From Nostoc edaphicum CCNP1411 (lineage in GTDB: Bacteria > Cyanobacteriota > Cyanobacteriia > Cyanobacteriales > Nostocaceae): a stretch of DNA of 64,000 nt. Positions 19,299 to 28,599 of this stretch are shown piece after piece (the first letter of the stretch is position 1; each line of letters begins with the position of its first letter). The DNA lies in assembly GCF_014023275.1 (NCBI RefSeq), contig NZ_CP054698.1, positions 4,650,001 through 4,714,000 of the forward strand. Reading direction: 5' to 3'. Below the pieces are notes generated by a model, which worked only from the letters and a program-made list of their open reading frames with translations, did not search any database and was not told where the DNA came from. A program made the translations under genes and the position numbers.

Positions 19299-19703
19299 AT
19301 GCCTGCTGTTGATTCCCAAAACCCAAATATTTTTGTCTATCCTCAGAGCACAGTAGAAAGAGCCGAGCGATCGCTAGTGTGTTCACCCTTTAACGTATCT
19401 TTATTTGAAGTCATGGGACACCAGAGTGTGTCATTAGCTGCGATCGCCTTAGAAAATGGACTCAAGCAGGGCTATACTAAGCGCCCTTTATCAGAATTAG
19501 CGTGTGATAACGCCTTGGGCTGGCTGATTCAAGTGGGTGTATTGCGTCGAGAAGTCGATGGTCAGGGCATTACAGATAGTTTTCGCCTCACTCCCTTGGG
19601 ACGCCAGTTGGTGGAACAGTACCAGGGAAAAAATTGGCGGACTGCTTCATGGCGCGATCGTTTATCCGATATTGTGATTCGTTGGTTACGGATACCTTTT
19701 TAG
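19299..19703 (+). CDS. Conserved cyanobacterial protein, winged-helix-like
   Basis: 134 residues. I recognise a small cyanobacterial family but no function. SVSLAAIALENGLKQGYTKRPLSELACDNALGWLIQVGVLRREVDGQGITDSFRLTPLG has the helix-helix-wing pattern of a winged helix, ending with TPLGRQLVEQY. There is no enzyme motif, signal peptide or membrane segment. A DNA-binding role is possible but unproven. Confidence 0.55.
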   Translation: MPAVDSQNPNIFVYPQSTVERAERSLVCSPFNVSLFEVMGHQSVSLAAIALENGLKQGYTKRPLSELACDNALGWLIQVGVLRREVDGQGITDSFRLTPLGRQLVEQYQGKNWRTASWRDRLSDIVIRWLRIPF

Positions 19704-20023
19704 AATAAAAAACCAAAGAGTTAGGATTAGGGAATCAAAGGGAACAATATATACGGAAACATCACATCTATTCATGAAGTCTTTACCATAATCATTTGAC
19801 TTAAATTTGTGCATGGGGCATTGGGAATTGGGCATGGGGCATTGGGCATGGAAAAGAGGCAGAGGGGCGGGGTGCGGGGGGAACAGGGGAAAACTTTTCT
19901 CCCTTTCTCCCTGCTCCCTGCCCCTGCTCCCTGCTCCTGCTTTTTAAATGATGGATGGATTGTCTGGTGACTATTCACTCCTAAAATTCACCCTTATCTA
20001 GAAAAACTAACTAAATAACAACT
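19704..20023. other. Repeat-filled gap before cobQ
   Basis: GGGCATT-type heptamers (19812-19852) and a purine-then-pyrimidine tract (19856-19945) that can pair as an imperfect hairpin. I checked for a cobalamin riboswitch before cobQ and saw no recognisable B12-box-like element. Confidence 0.6.
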
Positions 20024-21508
20024 ATGAAATCAATTATGGTAGTGGGGACAACATCCCATGCAGGGAAATCACTTTTAACCACAGCTATTTGTCGTATTCT
20101 GTCGCGGCGTGGTTGGCGAGTGGCTCCTTTTAAAGGTCAAAATATGGCTTTAAATGCTTATGTCACTGCCAGTGGTGGAGAAATTGGCTATGCCCAAGCA
20201 GTACAAGCTTGGGCGGCGGGAGTAGTGCCTTGGGTAGAAATGAACCCAATTTTACTCAAACCCCAAGGAGATATGACCTCCCAAGTAATTATTAAAGGTA
20301 GGTCTGTAGGTAAAGTGAGTGCCTCAGATTACTACGAGCAATATTTTGAACTGGGGTGGCGGACAATTGAAGAATCGCTACAGCATTTAGGAACAGAATT
20401 TGATTTGCTGGTTTGTGAAGGTGCTGGTAGTCCAGCAGAGATTAACCTCAAGCACCGCGACTTAACTAATATGCGGGTGGCGAAATATTTGAATGCGCCA
20501 ACAATGTTAGTAGTTGATATTGATCGGGGTGGTGCTTTTGCCCACGTAGTAGGCACTCTAGAGTTATTGGAACCAGATGAACGCGCCCTAATTAAGGGTG
20601 TAGTAATTAACAAGTTTCGAGGACAGCGATCGCTCCTAGATTCGGGGATAAAATGGTTAGAAGAACGGACAGGTATCCCCGTGATCGGTGTTATACCCTA
20701 CTTGCAAGAAATGTTTCCAGCAGAAGACTCCCTTGACCTGCTAGAACGTCAATCATCGTCGAATAAAGCCCAAACGGATCTCAATATTGCTGTTATCCGC
20801 TTACCAAGAATTGCCAACTTCACCGACTTTGACCCATTAGAATCAGAAAGTACAGTTTCAGTAAAATACTTAAGTCCTAAGCAAGATTTAGGACATCCTG
20901 ATGCCGTGATTATTCCAGGTACAAAAACCACAATTGCTGATTTGTTACTGCTGCAAAAAAGCGGTATGGCAGAAGCCATCCAAAACTATGCTGCTTCTGG
21001 TGGGACGGTTTTAGGTATCTGCGGTGGCTATCAAATGCTTGGTCAAATCATCGCCGATCCAGAAGGGATAGAAGGACAAGCTGGCAGATTTCAAGGGTTA
21101 AATCTTTTACCAATCAGAACTGTAATTACAGGACAAAAAATCGCTCGCCAGCGCCAAGTTAGCTCAAATTATCCGCAACAGGGCTTGCCAGTCAATGGCT
21201 TTGAAATCCACCAAGGGCGATCGCGCATCGAACAACAAGGTATCGACCCCCAATCCTACCACGCCCTATTTGACGATATTAATTTAGGATTAGTGGATAG
21301 TTGTCAATCGGTGTGGGGAAGTTATCTTCACGGGCTGTTTGATAACGGCCCTTGGCGACGGGCTTGGTTAAATCGCCTCCGTCAACAGCGGGGTTTAAAA
21401 TCTTTGCCCACTGGTGTTGCTAACTATCGAGAACAGCGAGAGCAGATTTTGGACTCTTTAGCCACTGAAGTTGAAAGCCATTTAGATTTAAGTCTGTTTT
21501 TGTCTTAA
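20024..21508 (+). CDS. cobQ: Cobyric acid synthase
   Basis: 494 residues. It amidates adenosyl-cobyrinic acid a,c-diamide at four carboxylates using glutamine and ATP, a late step of B12 (pseudocobalamin) synthesis. The N-terminal synthetase domain begins with the P-loop-like GTTSHAGKSLLTTAI and has FKGQNMALNAYVT. The C-terminal glutamine amidotransferase domain holds the nucleophile Cys in GICGGYQMLG (about residue 333) and the His in SYLHGLFDN. No other cobalamin genes are adjacent. Confidence 0.93.
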   Translation: MKSIMVVGTTSHAGKSLLTTAICRILSRRGWRVAPFKGQNMALNAYVTASGGEIGYAQAVQAWAAGVVPWVEMNPILLKPQGDMTSQVIIKGRSVGKVSASDYYEQYFELGWRTIEESLQHLGTEFDLLVCEGAGSPAEINLKHRDLTNMRVAKYLNAPTMLVVDIDRGGAFAHVVGTLELLEPDERALIKGVVINKFRGQRSLLDSGIKWLEERTGIPVIGVIPYLQEMFPAEDSLDLLERQSSSNKAQTDLNIAVIRLPRIANFTDFDPLESESTVSVKYLSPKQDLGHPDAVIIPGTKTTIADLLLLQKSGMAEAIQNYAASGGTVLGICGGYQMLGQIIADPEGIEGQAGRFQGLNLLPIRTVITGQKIARQRQVSSNYPQQGLPVNGFEIHQGRSRIEQQGIDPQSYHALFDDINLGLVDSCQSVWGSYLHGLFDNGPWRRAWLNRLRQQRGLKSLPTGVANYREQREQILDSLATEVESHLDLSLFLS

Positions 21509-21624
21509 GCTAAAATACATTGAAATGCAGATTTTTTCGTTAAGACCGTCATTTGTCATTGGTCATTTGCAAAGGACAACTGACAAAGGACGAATGACAA
21601 GACTAAATTAAATGCGTAACACTG

Positions 21625-21861
21625 ATGATTGTTTGTGTCCGCTTTTTACCAGATGATGTCACAGTAGATGCCGAGGTGGGAGAAGCCCTCTTAGATGTAG
21701 CAGAGAGGGCTGGGGTATTTATTCCCACCGGTTGTCTCATGGGGTCTTGTCACGCTTGCACTGTGGAGTTAGAGGATGGAGAAATCATCCGTGCTTGTAT
21801 CACCGCAGTACCACCACGGAAGGAATTAACAATTAATTTGTTTAGCGATCCAACTTGGTAA
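21625..21861 (+). CDS. Plant-type [2Fe-2S] ferredoxin
   Basis: 78 residues, shorter than the photosynthetic PetF (about 98). Four cysteines are at 37, 42, 45 and 58 (CLMGSCHAC...C), the CxxxxCxxC...C pattern of the plant-type fold. It is a soluble electron carrier; its partner is unknown. It lies 116 bp after cobQ, which could hint at an electron supply to corrin chemistry, but that is inference. Confidence 0.85.
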   Translation: MIVCVRFLPDDVTVDAEVGEALLDVAERAGVFIPTGCLMGSCHACTVELEDGEIIRACITAVPPRKELTINLFSDPTW

Positions 21862-21990
21862 GGGACTTCCAAGAAATACAGTAGAATTCAGAATTCAGGA
21901 GTCATTTGCCAAGTTCAAAGGGGTAAAAGACTTTGAACGTAGTTTGCGCGATCGCGTCACAATATTTCAAGAAGCCTATATTTTAGAAAA

Positions 21991-22437
21991 ATGTCTGCTA
22001 AACACAAAGATAGTAGAAGTACTATGCAATCTCGTGACTGGCCAATTGAGCAACTACCTGGGTTGAGCCACGAGGAACAATGTCAACTGCAAAATTGTGG
22101 GATTAGTAGCACAGTAGTACTATTCAAACAAGGGAAAACTTTAGAAGAAAGACTAGCATTAGCAAATAAACTACAGATTCATCTTCAACATATAAATAAA
22201 TGGATGGCTTTAGCTGACTTGGCGCGTATTCCTAGTGTAGGTACACAATATTGTGGTTTATTGCTCCATGCGGGTATTGGTTCTGTAGTGCAGTTAGCTC
22301 AAACTCCCACTCACCGACTGCACCAACAAATTATGCGCTTGCAAGTAGCAACAATGCAGCGACGAGATTTGTGTCCAGCAATTGAGCTAGTACAACAGTG
22401 GAGTCAGCAAGCGAAAACATTAGGGATTGGGGATTAG
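21991..22437 (+). CDS. DUF4332 helix-hairpin-helix-type protein
   Basis: 148 residues. Two helix-hairpin-helix-like segments (LPGLSHEEQCQLQNCGI; LARIPSVGTQYCGLLLHAGIGSVVQLAQ) match the DUF4332 family, which resembles DNA-binding HhH domains. The final residues (TLGIGD) and stop fall at the start of a GGGGATT-type repeat. An alternative start is the ATG at 22024. Function unknown; DNA binding is a reasonable guess. Confidence 0.65.
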   Translation: MSAKHKDSRSTMQSRDWPIEQLPGLSHEEQCQLQNCGISSTVVLFKQGKTLEERLALANKLQIHLQHINKWMALADLARIPSVGTQYCGLLLHAGIGSVVQLAQTPTHRLHQQIMRLQVATMQRRDLCPAIELVQQWSQQAKTLGIGD

Positions 22438-22553
22438 GGACTGGGGAGTGGGGACTGGGGGAGATAGGGTGATGAGGGGGGATGAGGGAGAAATATTGAA
22501 CAAGTTTCTTCCCAATGCCCAATGCCCAATGCCCAATGCCCAATTCCCAATTC
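22430..22553. repeat. Heptamer repeats between convergent genes
   Basis: GGGGATT/GGGGACT units (22430-22465), then seven or so CCAATGC/CCAATTC units (22512-22553), filling the gap between the DUF4332 gene and the TetR gene. Confidence 0.8.
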
Positions 22554-22554
22554 C

Positions 22555-23169
22555 CTACTCTTTTGCTAAAACACCATTAAGGAAGATATCAGCGAGTCCT
22601 TCGGCCATTTCCTGCATTTGTTGGGGGGAAGCGTCAGGTTCTATGATGGTGTTGTTGGAAAAACCTGCGATCGCAAACATTCCTAAAAAAACTTTGGCAA
22701 CTAGCTTGGCGTCAGTTTGACGATAAATGCCTTTATCCATCGCTGTTTGAAAGAATGCTTCGCCGACATCGGTCATTTTGTTAATAACTTCTAATTGAAT
22801 GCGATCGCGCAAGTCGGGGTGAAACTGCACTTCCATAAAACAAACGCGCATTAAATCGGCATTTTTTTGGAAATTCCACATCCGACGGCGCATCACCTGA
22901 GCTACGGCTTTATAGCTGCCCATTTCACTCAATTCTGTTAGCAAATCTGTTAGAATTTCTACCCAGCCACTCGTGGCTACTTCCACTAAAATTGCTTTTT
23001 TATTAGGAAAATGACGAAATAGAGTGCCTTCAGCTACACCTGCCGCCTGCGCTAAATCACGGGTGGTAGTGCCATCAAATCCTTGAGAGGCGAACAACTT
23101 TTGTGCTGCCTGTAAAATTCGGGTGCGCGTCTGAGCCTCTGAGGGTGGGGAAGAATTAAAAACTCGCAT
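22555..23169 (-). CDS. TetR/AcrR-family transcriptional regulator
   Basis: 204 residues. The N-terminal HTH is canonical (TRILQAAQKLFASQGFDGTTTRDLAQAAGVAEGTLFRHFPNKKAIL, residues 17-61), followed by an all-helical ligand-binding domain. Such proteins repress nearby genes until bound by a small molecule. The divergent neighbour is the kinase-GUN4 gene 241 bp away; whether it is a target is unknown. Confidence 0.88.
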   Translation of the reverse strand: MRVFNSSPPSEAQTRTRILQAAQKLFASQGFDGTTTRDLAQAAGVAEGTLFRHFPNKKAILVEVATSGWVEILTDLLTELSEMGSYKAVAQVMRRRMWNFQKNADLMRVCFMEVQFHPDLRDRIQLEVINKMTDVGEAFFQTAMDKGIYRQTDAKLVAKVFLGMFAIAGFSNNTIIEPDASPQQMQEMAEGLADIFLNGVLAKE

Positions 23170-23410
23170 AACAGTTATGGTGAAATGTGCGGAACATTAC
23201 TTGTAGCATTATTGTCTACTGTCAGGGGCAAAAATCACAGAAAGCGTAATACAAGATTAACGCTCTCAATAAATTGAGCAGCATCCAAGTATGTTAATTA
23301 ATGTAAAAATGCTCAAACTTTGGTCAGCAAATACTCATGTATGGGTTTATGAATTAATCAAGAGTTTGTATGTGCCATAATGAACACGATATATACTTAA
23401 CCATAAATCG

Positions 23411-25072
23411 ATGGTTTGGACACCTGGGCAAAGGTTACAAGGCGATAAGTACATCATTAAGCAGGTTTTAGGACAAGGTGGATTTGGTATAACTTACAAA
23501 GCCAGACATACCTTTTTGAATAACTTAGTAGTGATTAAAACACCTAATGAAAGCTTGCAAACTGATCCAGAATACCCCAAATACGTCAAAAGATTTATTG
23601 ATGAGGGAAGGCGACTAGAACAGTTATCACAAAGACAACATCCTAATATTGTCAGAATTAGGGATTTGTTTTATGAAGGCGGTACATATTGCCTAGTGAT
23701 GGACTTTGTACAAGGACAGAGTTTATTTAGTTTAGTGCAGCAACAAGGTAAATTACCAGCAGATGTAGCTGTGCAGTATCTTGAACAAATTGCTCAAGCT
23801 TTGATTGTAGTGCATCAAGCTGGGTTAGTACATCGAGATGCACACCCAGGTAATATTATGGTGCAGCAAGATGGCAAAGCTGTGCTAATTGACTTTGGTA
23901 TTGCTGGCGAAGCTGTTCCCACCACTATTAGCTCAAAAGTTTTTGCTAATCCCGCCTTTGCACCTTACGAACAGATGCGGGGTGGACGTGAACCTAGTAT
24001 TGATGTTTACTCTCTGGCTGCTTCTTTATATTATGCTATTACAGGTCAACTCCCTGGCGCAGCACTGGAAAGGAAGATATATAATGTCTCCTTAATTCCG
24101 CCACAGCAACACGAACCTAGTCTTAACGATAACTTAAATCAGGCAATAATCCAGGGGATGGAGTTAGAACCGGAAAATCGCCCCCAGTCTATGCAGAAAT
24201 GGTTGGAGTTGTTAAAAGAACCTGTTAAGAAAGTTACTCCTCAACCAGATTCATATTCACAAGTATTACCAACGACAAGTGGAAGTTTTAGTTCAGGTAG
24301 TTCTTCTCAGAAAAAAAATCCTGTGAAGAATGAACATTCTCAACCTAAGCAGATACAAAAACCTGCGGCCAAGTCTTCATCAGATGATTTAAAGTCTGAG
24401 AGAAATGTAAATTATGAAAAGCTGCGAGATTTACTCAAAGCGGGTAAATGGAAAGAAGCTGATGAGGAAACTCTTGTGGTTATGCTGAAAACAGCAAACA
24501 GAATAAATCAAGGTTGGTTAGATATTAAATCTATCAAAAATTTTTCTAGCACCGACCTGCGGACAATTGACCAACTTTGGGTAAAATATAGCAAGGGTAA
24601 ATTTGGTTTTAGTGTGCAGAAACGCATTTGGCAAAGCGTTGGTGGAGGCAGTTATAATTTTAGACAAAAAAATATGCTTGAGTTTGGCAGACAACTTGGC
24701 TGGTATGTGAATATTGCAGATGTGAATAATGGAGCATGGAGAGCTATCAATAAGTTCCAGTTCACAATTGATACTGCTTATGTAGGTCATCTGCCATCAG
24801 TTTATCATGCTGGACTACATGGTGATTTTTGTGTGAGATTATATAATTTTTTATTTTTTTTATACCTTTTGTCATTGCCTCCTATGCTAATAGGAATATT
24901 TTTAGTGAGTTTAAAGTTAATTACTAGTAACAATCATCCGGTGGTGGTCATCTGTGGCACGATATCGATATTTAATATGATGATGCCTCCATTGATGACA
25001 TTAGCATATAGAACAGCATGGAGAAAAACTAGGAAATTATATGCTGCTCTTTTCACTCATTCAGAGTTGTAA
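23411..25072 (+). CDS. Ser/Thr protein kinase fused to a GUN4 domain, membrane-anchored
   Basis: 553 residues. The kinase domain (10-270) has GQGGFG (21-26), a catalytic HRD at about 141 and DFG at about 161. The catalytic loop reads HRDAHPGNIM, so the usual lysine two residues after Asp is replaced by histidine, as in some cyanobacterial kinases. A Ser/Lys-rich linker leads to a GUN4 domain (335-455; NYEKLRDLLKAGKWKEAD, then GHLPS), which binds tetrapyrroles in chlorophyll-pathway GUN4. Two or three membrane helices end the protein. It may link porphyrin state to phosphorylation, an inference from the domains. Confidence 0.85.
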   Translation: MVWTPGQRLQGDKYIIKQVLGQGGFGITYKARHTFLNNLVVIKTPNESLQTDPEYPKYVKRFIDEGRRLEQLSQRQHPNIVRIRDLFYEGGTYCLVMDFVQGQSLFSLVQQQGKLPADVAVQYLEQIAQALIVVHQAGLVHRDAHPGNIMVQQDGKAVLIDFGIAGEAVPTTISSKVFANPAFAPYEQMRGGREPSIDVYSLAASLYYAITGQLPGAALERKIYNVSLIPPQQHEPSLNDNLNQAIIQGMELEPENRPQSMQKWLELLKEPVKKVTPQPDSYSQVLPTTSGSFSSGSSSQKKNPVKNEHSQPKQIQKPAAKSSSDDLKSERNVNYEKLRDLLKAGKWKEADEETLVVMLKTANRINQGWLDIKSIKNFSSTDLRTIDQLWVKYSKGKFGFSVQKRIWQSVGGGSYNFRQKNMLEFGRQLGWYVNIADVNNGAWRAINKFQFTIDTAYVGHLPSVYHAGLHGDFCVRLYNFLFFLYLLSLPPMLIGIFLVSLKLITSNNHPVVVICGTISIFNMMMPPLMTLAYRTAWRKTRKLYAALFTHSEL

Positions 25073-25292
25073 ATTATTATAGTATCGTAGCTTGGAGAGC
25101 CACTGCGTTGGTTTGGTTGCCAAAGTTGTAGCAAGTGGTGTTTGAGGAAAGAAGCCCAACAGCAATACAATAAAGTTAGGACATGATGAGGCGATCACAG
25201 CTATCCATTGTTAATTACCATCTGACTGCCTCTAGATGCAGCTAAAATTGGTTATAAATACCCCTGTAATTCTCATATTTTAAGATTTTGGT

Positions 25293-25712
25293 GTGCCAGC
25301 AAAAGATATTTACCACGACACTGTGAAATTTGCCTTGCAGAAAGATGGCTGGACAATTACCCATGATCCCTTTCCATTGCAAATAGGCAAAAAACGGCTA
25401 TCTGCCGATTTGGGTGCAGAACGTCTCATCAGTGCTGAAAAAGAAACTCAAAGGATTGTTGTTGAAGTGAAGAGTTTTGTAGGACAGTCTGATGTGAAAG
25501 ATTTAGAGCAAGCATTGGGGCAGTATGTCCTGTATCGTCAAATTATGAATGAAATGGGAACTGATCGCCAGCTTTATCTTGCTGTTTCTCAACTAACATT
25601 TAACAGCGTGTTTACTATAGAATTAGGACAAGTGTTACTCAAAAACCAAATTATTAAGCTAATTGTTTTTGATGATGAAAATGAGGTGATCTTGCAATGG
25701 ATACCCGATTAA
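25293..25712 (+). CDS. xisH: XisH-family protein
   Basis: 139 residues, GTG start. It matches XisH, first described as a factor controlling excision of the Anabaena fdxN element; many cyanobacteria carry many copies unrelated to that element. The fold resembles a PD-(D/E)xK nuclease, with Asp of SADLGAERL and the VEVKSF core (E..K). It overlaps xisI by 16 bases, the usual pair layout. No site-specific recombinase gene is nearby, so a role in excision here is doubtful. Confidence 0.88.
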   Translation: MPAKDIYHDTVKFALQKDGWTITHDPFPLQIGKKRLSADLGAERLISAEKETQRIVVEVKSFVGQSDVKDLEQALGQYVLYRQIMNEMGTDRQLYLAVSQLTFNSVFTIELGQVLLKNQIIKLIVFDDENEVILQWIPD

Positions 25713-26047
25713 AATACCCAAATATTATTAAAAGTGTACTCCAAAACCATGCCGATTACCGAAATAACCTACCCGATGGTTATACCTCTCAAGTTTTATT
25801 TGATGATGAGCGTGGACAATATTTAGTTTTGGACATAGGTTGGAGTGGCGATAAATATCTTCATAGTACACCCATTCATCTAAGTTTAATTGATGATAAA
25901 ATTTGGATTCAATATGATGATACAGAAGAAGGTATAGCAACTGATCTGCTGAAAGCCGGAGTGCCTAAAGAAGATATAGTTCTCGGCTTTCGCCATCCTA
26001 AAGTACGGAAGTATACGAGTTTTGCTGTAATATCAGACAACAAATAA
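25697..26047 (+). CDS. xisI: XisI-family protein
   Basis: 116 residues, matching XisI (LDIGWSGDKYLHSTPIHLSLIDDKIWIQYDDTEEGIATDLLKAGVPKEDIVLGFRHPKVRKYT). It is translated in a different frame from the 16-base overlap with xisH, suggesting translational coupling and a complex. The nuclease-like XisH with its partner looks like a toxin/antitoxin or conflict pair, but this is inference. Confidence 0.88.
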   Translation: MDTRLKYPNIIKSVLQNHADYRNNLPDGYTSQVLFDDERGQYLVLDIGWSGDKYLHSTPIHLSLIDDKIWIQYDDTEEGIATDLLKAGVPKEDIVLGFRHPKVRKYTSFAVISDNK

Positions 26048-26365
26048 ACAAGTTTATTAAACAATACCTTTGCCAAAATAAGAGCCTAGATAAATTTTGG
26101 CAAAAACGGCAAAACTAAGCATATATAAGCGGTTTGATGAAAATGTGGTTTGGAATCTGAAACCCTTACCCTGCCGTCAATACGTTAAAAAAAACTTGTG
26201 AGAAACCTTAAAGGAATTTTTAGTACTGATTGTTTTTGCCAACCCTCACAGAAATGGGAGTTAATGGTTAAAGTATCATCATCTCACCCTCATAAATTGG
26301 CGAAGGTATTGTTAAATTTCAATATTTCTTTGTTTCCAGTAATTAGAGGATGTTTTAAAAGTCCT

Positions 26366-26546
26366 CTAAGAGGATGTTTTAAAACTCATGATTGATGTAT
26401 AAAATATTTCTTTACCCCACCCTAACCCTCCCCTTATAAAGGGGAGGGAACCGGATTTTCTTGTTTCCCACCTTTATAAGGGGGGATTAAGGGGGGTAAT
26501 AATTCGGTTAAAGTCACAGCTAACTACTTTTAAAACATCCTCTTAG
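26366..26546. repeat. MITE with 19-bp perfect inverted ends
   Basis: 181 bp bounded by CTAAGAGGATGTTTTAAAA (26366-26384) and its exact complement (26528-26546). A solo extra copy of the end lies at 26346-26360. The interior holds two G/C-run hairpins (26415-26460 and 26465-26500). A second copy, split by an IS, spans 46572-48447. It fills most of the 26048-26529 gap. Confidence 0.85.
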
Positions 26547-26814
26547 GCTTACGCTTACAATGTGCGATCGCTATAACCCAAATTACTTCTTCAAGTTCCG
26601 TATAAAAAATCAGATGAGGAAAACGTTGAATATTATAACGGCGTATCCTTTCAATCTTGTGTGGAGTTCTTAAACTTGGGTTTTGCTGGATTTTTAGAAT
26701 AACTTTTTCTACTTCAGTCAATAAATATAGCCCTAAACCAACTTTTTGAGCTTCGTACACTATTGCTTCATCAAGCTCCTTTCGCGCTTCGGTGTGGACA
26801 ATAATAAACTTCAC
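26530..26814 (-). CDS. ParE/RelE-like toxin, solitary
   Basis: 94 residues from a GTG at 26814 (start MKFIIVHTEARKEL). The ParE/RelE-type fold shows in EARKELDEAIVYEAQKVGLGLYLLTEVEKVILKIQQNPSLR and IRRYNIQRFPHLIFYTELEEVIWVIAIAHCKRKP. Such toxins poison gyrase or cleave mRNA and are held off by a small antitoxin. No antitoxin is seen upstream: only about 160 bases separate it from a divergent peptidase gene. The last codons (KRMF and stop) lie within the terminal repeat of a MITE, so the original C-terminus was probably lost. Confidence 0.75.
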   Translation of the reverse strand: MKFIIVHTEARKELDEAIVYEAQKVGLGLYLLTEVEKVILKIQQNPSLRTPHKIERIRRYNIQRFPHLIFYTELEEVIWVIAIAHCKRKPKRMF

Positions 26815-26976
26815 GAATACTATTATGCACTGGATTGCTGATATCGTCCGTAGATTATGGGTGCGATCAGCTATGCTGGGCGGAACGCCATCGCCTACGG
26901 TGGAGCATCGCTCATCGCTTACAATGGGGCGGAGCATAATTGCATTTATATCTCATTACTCACAGTCCTAAAGCTC

Positions 26977-28563
26977 ATGAATCAATCTAGTCGTTCAATA
27001 TCCCGGCGGCTGTTAGCAATTTTGTTAGTAACAGTCGTTCTTTGGTGGGGGTGGACACCAAAAATGGCGTTAGCACAAACGCCAACCACTCTCCAACCCA
27101 GTAAAACACCAACATCTAAAGTTCAAACTTCAATTCAACCTTATTTAGATCGCGTAATTAAAGAATTGACAGAGTTCCGTTTAGATAATGGGATGAAGTT
27201 TATTGTCTTGGAACGACATCAAGCGCCAGTAGTTTCTTTTCTTACTTATGCGAATGTCGGTGGTGTGGATGAGCCAGATGGCAAAACTGGCGTAGCTCAC
27301 TTTCTGGAACATTTAGCATTTAAAGGCACGACGCGCATTGGTACAGAAGACTACAAAAAAGAAAAACCACTACTTGAAACCTTAGAACGGTTAGATGCCC
27401 AAATTAAAACAGCAAAAACCGATGGCAAAAAAGATGAGGTTGCACGCCTAGAAGCTGAGTTTAAGAAAGTAGAATCGCAAGCAGCCAAGCTAGTCAAGCA
27501 AAACGAATTGGGGCAAATTGTTGAACAAGCGGGAGGCGTGGGTTTAAATGCCAATACTTCAACTGAAGCTACCCGTTATCTGTACAGCTTTCCTGCTAAT
27601 AAGTTAGAACTTTGGATGTCATTGGAATCGGAGCGATTTCTTGATCCTGTAATTCGTCGTGAGTTTTATAAAGAAAGAGATGTCATTTTAGAAGAACGAC
27701 GGATGCGGGTAGATAATTCACCCATTGGCATGATGGTGGAAAAGTTTATCGATACTGCTTACAAAGCCCATCCTTACAGGCGTCCGGTGATTGGTTATGA
27801 CGAAGATATTCGCAATCTGACACCAGAAGATGTCCAAAAGTTTTTTGATACTCACTACGTACCAAGTAATTTGACCATTGCCATTGTCGGAGATGTTAAC
27901 CCGGCTGAGGTTAAAAAACTGGCGCAAACTTATTTTGGCCGCTATGAAGCCAAAACCAAAGCTGTTGAACAAATCCCGGTGGAACCGCCACAACAACAAA
28001 CACGGGAAGTTACTTTACAACTACCTTCTCAACCTTGGTATTTAGAAGGTTATCATCGTCCGGCAATTACTCATCCAGATAATGCAGTCTATGAAATCAT
28101 TGGCAGTTTATTAAGTGATGGGCGCACCTCGCGGCTGTATAAATCTTTGGTAGAAAAGCAGCGTTTGGCGCTAAATGCCCAAGGTTTTAGCGGATTTCCT
28201 GGAGATAAGTATCCAAACCTGATGTTGTTCTATGCTCTCACGGCTCCTGGTCATACAGTTGATGAGTTGGCAGTGGCTTTGCGTCAAGAAATTGACAAAT
28301 TAAAAACTGTGCCTGTAGCGGTGGCTGATTTAGAACGGGTGAAAACCCAAGCACGGGCGAGTTTATTACGTACCCTCGATTCCAATATGGGGATGGCTCA
28401 ACAATTGTTGGAATATGAGGTGAAAACTGGCTCTTGGCGGAATTTGTTTAAGCAATTGGATGACATTTCGGCGGTGACAACGACTGATATTGTGCGGGTG
28501 GCTAAGGAAACGTTTACGGCAAAAAATCGGACGATTGGTAAGCTGTTGTCAAAAGAAGCTTAA
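26977..28563 (+). CDS. M16 zinc metallopeptidase (active subunit)
   Basis: 528 residues. An N-terminal signal or anchor (RRLLAILLVTVVLWWGW) with cleavage near MALAQ places it outside the cytoplasm. The inverted zinc motif HFLEH is at about 108-112, with a downstream Glu in SLESERF. A 27-residue charged stretch after EDYKKEKP is an insert seen in some M16 proteins. I use ATG 26977 because an earlier frame (26857) is built from dispersed repeat sequence. It pairs with the next gene: typically one M16 chain carries the zinc site and the other the substrate-contacting Arg/Tyr. Confidence 0.88.
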   Translation: MNQSSRSISRRLLAILLVTVVLWWGWTPKMALAQTPTTLQPSKTPTSKVQTSIQPYLDRVIKELTEFRLDNGMKFIVLERHQAPVVSFLTYANVGGVDEPDGKTGVAHFLEHLAFKGTTRIGTEDYKKEKPLLETLERLDAQIKTAKTDGKKDEVARLEAEFKKVESQAAKLVKQNELGQIVEQAGGVGLNANTSTEATRYLYSFPANKLELWMSLESERFLDPVIRREFYKERDVILEERRMRVDNSPIGMMVEKFIDTAYKAHPYRRPVIGYDEDIRNLTPEDVQKFFDTHYVPSNLTIAIVGDVNPAEVKKLAQTYFGRYEAKTKAVEQIPVEPPQQQTREVTLQLPSQPWYLEGYHRPAITHPDNAVYEIIGSLLSDGRTSRLYKSLVEKQRLALNAQGFSGFPGDKYPNLMLFYALTAPGHTVDELAVALRQEIDKLKTVPVAVADLERVKTQARASLLRTLDSNMGMAQQLLEYEVKTGSWRNLFKQLDDISAVTTTDIVRVAKETFTAKNRTIGKLLSKEA

Positions 28564-28599
28564 GAGAAACGAACCACGAAGGATACTAAGGAAGAGAGT

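Noticed and set aside
19704..20023. Cobalamin riboswitch before cobQ
   Set aside because: No B12-box-like sequence; the gap is repeats.
26198..26395. Small plus-strand frame ending in RGCFKSPLRGCFK
   Set aside because: Its 3' part is MITE terminal repeat read as protein; no family resemblance.
26857..26976. Longer N-terminus of the first M16 peptidase
   Set aside because: These codons are dispersed-repeat sequence, and the signal peptide begins at 26977.
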